A stretch of 6,872 nt of DNA from Gammaproteobacteria bacterium. GTDB taxonomy: Bacteria > Pseudomonadota > Gammaproteobacteria > UBA9214. The stretch covers positions 1 to 6,872 of the forward strand of contig JAOULY010000096.1 of NCBI GenBank assembly GCA_029881775.1, written 5' to 3'. Made by a program: the position numbers and the translations under genes. Shown here piece after piece: positions 5,968 to 6,872 of the stretch. The notes beneath the pieces are model-generated. The model had not been told where the DNA came from, searched no databases, and saw nothing but the letters and a program-made list of their open reading frames with translations. Every line of letters starts with the position of its first letter. Position 1 is the first letter of the stretch.

Positions 5968-6036
5968 GTAACCGATGGATGGTTACTCATCAAGTGGTAA
6001 TACACTTCCAGCATATTGTGCAGTTGATGAGCACAA
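5968..6036 (+). promoter_or_regulatory. Structured 5' leader: three consecutive short hairpins
   Basis: Stem 1 is GTAACC (5968-5973) with GGTTAC (5981-5986), loop 7 nt, only about 2 nt from the predicted mRNA 5' end. Stem 2 is AAGTG (5992-5996) with CACTT (6003-6007), loop 6 nt. Stem 3 is TTGTGC (6016-6021) with GCACAA (6031-6036), loop 9 nt. All stems are perfect. A 5'-terminal hairpin typically stabilises an mRNA. I do not recognise a known riboswitch. Confidence 0.4.
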
Positions 6037-6084
6037 AACACTTGCTTCATTAAGAACGTCGCAGCTGCATCATAACAACACTAG

Positions 6085-6090
6085 AGGGGA
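6085..6090 (+). promoter_or_regulatory. Shine-Dalgarno of the metallophosphoesterase
   Basis: AGGGGA lies 5 nt before ATG at 6096, within CTAGAGGGGACTAACATG. It supports this start, which is also the one that gives a full signal peptide. Confidence 0.7.
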
Positions 6091-6095
6091 CTAAC

Positions 6096-6872
6096 ATGTT
6101 TACACTTACGAGAATGCTGCATGCCTGCAGGACTGGTTGTATCCTGCTGGCATGTGCCGTCACTTCTAGCGCAATTGCCATGGACGACATGAGCAAGAAG
6201 GTTACACTGATACAGTTGTCTGATGTCCATGGCCATATCCACCCGCATGCCGAGATCTTCCCCGACGGTCGCAAGGACCCGGACAGCGGCGGCATCGCCA
6301 AGCTGGACACCCTGATCAAGAAGGTGCGCGCCGACGAGCCGGATGCCCTGCTGCTGGCCGTGGGTGACACCACCCACGGTGGTGCGGAGATGTTGTTCTC
6401 GCTGGGCGATCTCATCATGCCCTGGCTGAACTCGCTCGACATCGACGCCTTCACACCGGGCAACTGGGACTTTGGCTGGGGTCCGCGTGTCTACCGGCAG
6501 CGTTTCACCCCGAACACGACTATCGAACTGGCACCCAATAACCGCACCACCATCGCCTGGATGGATGCGCAACTGGGTAATAGCTGCAATCAGACCGGGG
6601 GACTGCTGCCCTACGCCGAGTGCCACGTCACCAAGGCCACCTTCCCGACCGTGGCCATGAACGTCTACAACTATAACGAGGTCACGGGCGTGCAGGGACC
6701 GCTGGTGCACCCGCCCTACATACTCAAGGACGTTGGCCAGGTGAAGGTGGCCATCATGGGGCTGACCAGCGACGTGGTGCCGCAGCAGGCGCAGGCCTTC
6801 AACACCGGCTTCCGCTTCACCATGGGCTACAAGGAGATGCCGGCCAACATCGCGGCAGCCAAGGCAGCGGGC
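6096..6872 (+). CDS. Exported metallophosphoesterase, 5'-nucleotidase/SoxB superfamily (3' end outside window)
   Basis: 259 residues are visible and the frame is open at the window end. Residues 1-28 are an export signal (TSSAIA, then MDD); a lipobox-like LLAC at 17-20 makes a lipoprotein an alternative. The dimetal phosphoesterase motifs appear in order: LSDVHGH (D43, H45), AVGDTTHGG (G90-D91) and FTPGNWDFGWG (N123-W124-D125). Then come an ANV-like TVAMNVYNY (185-193) and LKDVGQVKVAIMGLTSD (210-226). The remaining metal ligands expected further on (H, GHxH) and any C-terminal 5'-nucleotidase domain lie beyond the window. The usual catalytic His of GNHE/GNHD is Trp here; as I recall, SoxB thiosulfohydrolases also have Trp at this point (GHWEF). 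The substrate could be a nucleotide, another phosphoester or a sulfur ester. The gene stands 303 nt after the regulator with its own probable promoter, and its codons are strongly biased to C/G endings. Confidence 0.8.
   Translation, partial: MFTLTRMLHACRTGCILLACAVTSSAIAMDDMSKKVTLIQLSDVHGHIHPHAEIFPDGRKDPDSGGIAKLDTLIKKVRADEPDALLLAVGDTTHGGAEMLFSLGDLIMPWLNSLDIDAFTPGNWDFGWGPRVYRQRFTPNTTIELAPNNRTTIAWMDAQLGNSCNQTGGLLPYAECHVTKATFPTVAMNVYNYNEVTGVQGPLVHPPYILKDVGQVKVAIMGLTSDVVPQQAQAFNTGFRFTMGYKEMPANIAAAKAAG

Noticed and set aside
6081..6710. 209-codon minus-strand open frame opposite the metallophosphoesterase
   Set aside because: The + strand carries signal peptide, Shine-Dalgarno and ordered metal-binding motifs; the minus frame is its mirror.

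Overview
The window looks like chromosomal DNA of a gammaproteobacterium. This rests on the moxR/Bat-type gene pair at the left, the NarX/NarL-style two-component pair, moderately high GC with GC-ending codons, and a cluster of extragenic palindromes (GTAGCCCGGATG and GTAGGGTGCGCC types) that I associate with gammaproteobacterial genomes. The genus cannot be fixed. A sulfur-oxidising or other chemolithotrophic lifestyle is possible but not shown.

Left block (1-2343, + strand): the 3' end of a von Willebrand A/TPR protein of the BatB/BatC type, reduced here to its acidic repeat linker and conserved tail. It is followed by a complete, divergent BatD-like membrane protein that starts at TTG behind a strong Shine-Dalgarno. 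Together they are the distal end of a Bat (aerotolerance-type) operon.

Middle block (2344-3355): no intact gene. It holds a weak hairpin after batD, then a packed cluster of palindromic repeats (about 2444-2747): one hairpin, one half-palindrome, one full GTAGCCCGG palindrome abutting that half, and one long inverted repeat with ~51-nt arms. Next come fragments in different frames (about 2750-3018) that read as the C-terminal part of aminodeoxychorismate lyase (PabC), so probably a decayed gene. A further stretch (3019-3359) has coding-like segments; its last segment ends in an ATGA overlap with the kinase start.

Right block (3356-6872, + strand): a sensor kinase with a PhnD/TtrS-like periplasmic domain, one membrane segment and a NarX-type HisKA_3/HATPase transmitter. 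A NarL/FixJ-family response regulator follows 4 nt later. After a 303-nt intergenic region comes the 5' part of an exported metallophosphoesterase of the 5'-nucleotidase/SoxB superfamily, cut by the window end. The intergenic region carries a perfect 8-3-8 palindrome centred near -41 of a plausible promoter, then a leader of about 130 nt with three consecutive short perfect hairpins.

Working model (inference): the kinase senses a periplasmic small molecule, possibly an oxyanion, phosphorylates the regulator, and the regulator activates the neighbouring metallophosphoesterase through the palindrome.
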